This document shows, one piece after another, positions 62,775 through 64,000 of a DNA stretch of 64,000 bases (the first letter of the stretch is position 1; each line of letters starts with the position of its first letter). The translations under genes and the position numbers were made by a program. The notes beneath the pieces are model-generated. The model made no database searches. It was not told the DNA's origin and worked only from the letters and a program-made list of their open reading frames with translations. Source of the DNA: Streptomyces sp. NA04227 (GTDB lineage Bacteria; Actinomycetota; Actinomycetes; Streptomycetales; Streptomycetaceae). The stretch covers positions 2,469,001 to 2,533,000 of the forward strand of contig NZ_CP054918.1 of NCBI RefSeq assembly GCF_013364195.1, written 5' to 3'.

Positions 62775-64000
62775 ATGACCGTCACCGACGATGTACTCCT
62801 TGTCCACGGCGGAACCCCGCTGGAGGGCGAGATCCGTGTCCGCGGCGCGAAGAACCTCGTGCCCAAGGCCATGGTCGCGGCACTGCTCGGCAGCGGGCCC
62901 AGCAGGCTGCGGAACGTGCCCGACATCCGCGACGTGCGGGTGGTGCGCGGGCTGCTGCAGCTGCACGGTGTGACGGTGCGCCCGGGTGAGGAACCCGGCG
63001 AGCTGGTCATGGACCCGACGCACGTCGAGAGCGCGAACGTCGCCGACATCGATGCCCACGCGGGTTCCTCGCGTATCCCGATCCTGTTCTGCGGCCCGCT
63101 GCTTCACCGGCTCGGCCACGCGTTCATCCCCGGCCTCGGCGGCTGCGACATCGGCGGCCGTCCGATCGACTTCCACTTCGACGTCCTGCGGCAGTTCGGC
63201 GCGCGGATCGTCAAGCGCGACGACGGCCAGTACCTGGAGGCCCCGCAGCGGCTGCGCGGCACCAAGATCACGCTGCCCTACCCCTCGGTCGGCGCCACCG
63301 AGCAGGTGCTGCTGACCGCGGTGCTCGCCGAAGGTGTCACCGAGCTGTCCAACGCGGCCGTCGAGCCCGAGATCGAGGACCTCATCTGCGTACTGCAGAA
63401 GATGGGCGCGATCATCGCCATGGACACCGACCGCACCATCCGCATCACCGGTGTCGACTCGCTCGGCGGCTACACCCACCGCGCCCTCCCGGACCGCCTG
63501 GAGGCCGCCTCCTGGGCGTCCGCCGCGCTGGCCACCGAAGGCAACATCTACGTACACGGCGCCCAGCAGCGCTCGATGATGACCTTCCTGAACACCTACC
63601 GGAAGGTCGGCGGCGCCTTCGAGATCGACGACGAGGGCATCCGCTTCTGGCACCCGGGCGGCACGCTGAACGCCATCGCCCTGGAGACCGACGTCCACCC
63701 GGGCTTCCAGACCGACTGGCAGCAGCCGCTGGTGGTGGCCCTCACCCAGGCGACCGGCCTGTCGATCATCCACGAGACGGTGTACGAGTCCCGGCTCGGC
63801 TTCACCGAGGCGCTGAACCAGATGGGCGCGCACATCCAGCTGTACCGCGAGTGCCTGGGCGGCTCGGACTGCCGCTTCGGCCAGCGCAACTTCCTGCATT
63901 CCGCGGTGGTTTCGGGCCCCACCCGCCTCCAGGGCGCCGACCTGGTCATCCCCGACCTGCGCGGTGGCTTCTCGTACCTGATCGCGGCTCTCGCCGCCCA
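62775..64000 (+). CDS. murA: UDP-N-acetylglucosamine 1-carboxyvinyltransferase, 5' part
   Basis: The first 408 codons of an EPSP-synthase-fold enzyme that runs off the window end. It transfers enolpyruvate from PEP to UDP-GlcNAc, the first committed step of peptidoglycan synthesis. Diagnostic: RVRGAKNLVPKAMVAALL, the active-site loop GGCDIGGRPIDFHF with the catalytic Cys, and GATEQVLLTAVLAEG. ATG 62775 follows GGAACGCGAG. The divergent yqgE start is 241 bases away; that gap contains no further gene. Confidence 0.92.
   Translation, partial: MTVTDDVLLVHGGTPLEGEIRVRGAKNLVPKAMVAALLGSGPSRLRNVPDIRDVRVVRGLLQLHGVTVRPGEEPGELVMDPTHVESANVADIDAHAGSSRIPILFCGPLLHRLGHAFIPGLGGCDIGGRPIDFHFDVLRQFGARIVKRDDGQYLEAPQRLRGTKITLPYPSVGATEQVLLTAVLAEGVTELSNAAVEPEIEDLICVLQKMGAIIAMDTDRTIRITGVDSLGGYTHRALPDRLEAASWASAALATEGNIYVHGAQQRSMMTFLNTYRKVGGAFEIDDEGIRFWHPGGTLNAIALETDVHPGFQTDWQQPLVVALTQATGLSIIHETVYESRLGFTEALNQMGAHIQLYRECLGGSDCRFGQRNFLHSAVVSGPTRLQGADLVIPDLRGGFSYLIAALAA

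Overview
The window is a high-GC actinobacterial chromosome segment, almost certainly Streptomyces. Pointers are the C/G-biased third codon positions, frequent GTG starts and ATGA/GTGA stop-start overlaps, an SsgA-like sporulation protein, DUF3039, DUF3618, DUF2017-ClpS and a CysO/CysM/Mec sulfur-carrier set. From memory, much of the gene order resembles the core region of S. coelicolor around rph, ssgG, hppD and murA. No plasmid, phage or IS backbone is visible.

Layout. 1-13 kb: an SGNH hydrolase tail, a Tat-exported SDR oxidoreductase, a NarL-type two-component pair, a DUF1707/LiaF-like protein, a three-gene ABC-2 exporter operon, a divergent class A penicillin-binding protein, GroES-like and DUF3618 proteins, and a Bcp peroxiredoxin. 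12.3-13.6 kb: two overlapping lower-GC HNH endonuclease genes, the second with an early TTA codon, next to tRNA-Leu(UAG). 13.6-17.3 kb: rdgB, a small secreted protein, rph, a PTS EIIB protein and a metallo-beta-lactamase-fold hydrolase. 17.6-21.4 kb: a lower-GC five-gene cassette (WXG100-like protein, large putative secreted protein, membrane protein, two related WxRIPL proteins), bounded by two copies of the cysM 3' end. 21.4-26.6 kb: cysM, cysO, a 39-residue leader peptide, a cobalamin-riboswitch-controlled BtuFCD-type transporter and mec.

26.6-44 kb: amino acid permease, DUF2017, ClpS, NAD salvage (pncB, pncA), a secreted M6 protease, two RDD membrane proteins, an SsgA-like protein, an FAD-linked oxidase, hppD, a secreted Lon-like (S16) protein and an IclR regulator. 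44-53.6 kb: helicase, a Doc toxin with a 54-codon upstream partner, an MFS exporter, a tRNA-Cys gene preceded by a damaged copy, and small accessory genes (dehydrogenase plus degenerate PLD-like membrane protein, QxK nuclease-like protein, SUKH-like protein, P-loop kinase). 53.6-60.5 kb: a molybdenum-hydroxylase operon (FAD, 2Fe-2S and Mo subunits) in which the 2Fe-2S subunit carries about 1000 extra disordered residues and the Mo subunit lacks the usual catalytic Glu. 61.5-64 kb: DUF3039, YqgE and a murA-type gene running off the end.

Themes: sulfur and cysteine metabolism (cysM/cysO/mec with a leader peptide) appears split by insertions; several 3' gene ends carry short tandem repeats that include or adjoin the stop codon; many convergent gene pairs are separated by near-perfect hairpins. 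The strongest candidates for something undescribed are the WXG-type cassette with its duplicated boundary, the altered molybdenum-hydroxylase operon, and the HNH pair.
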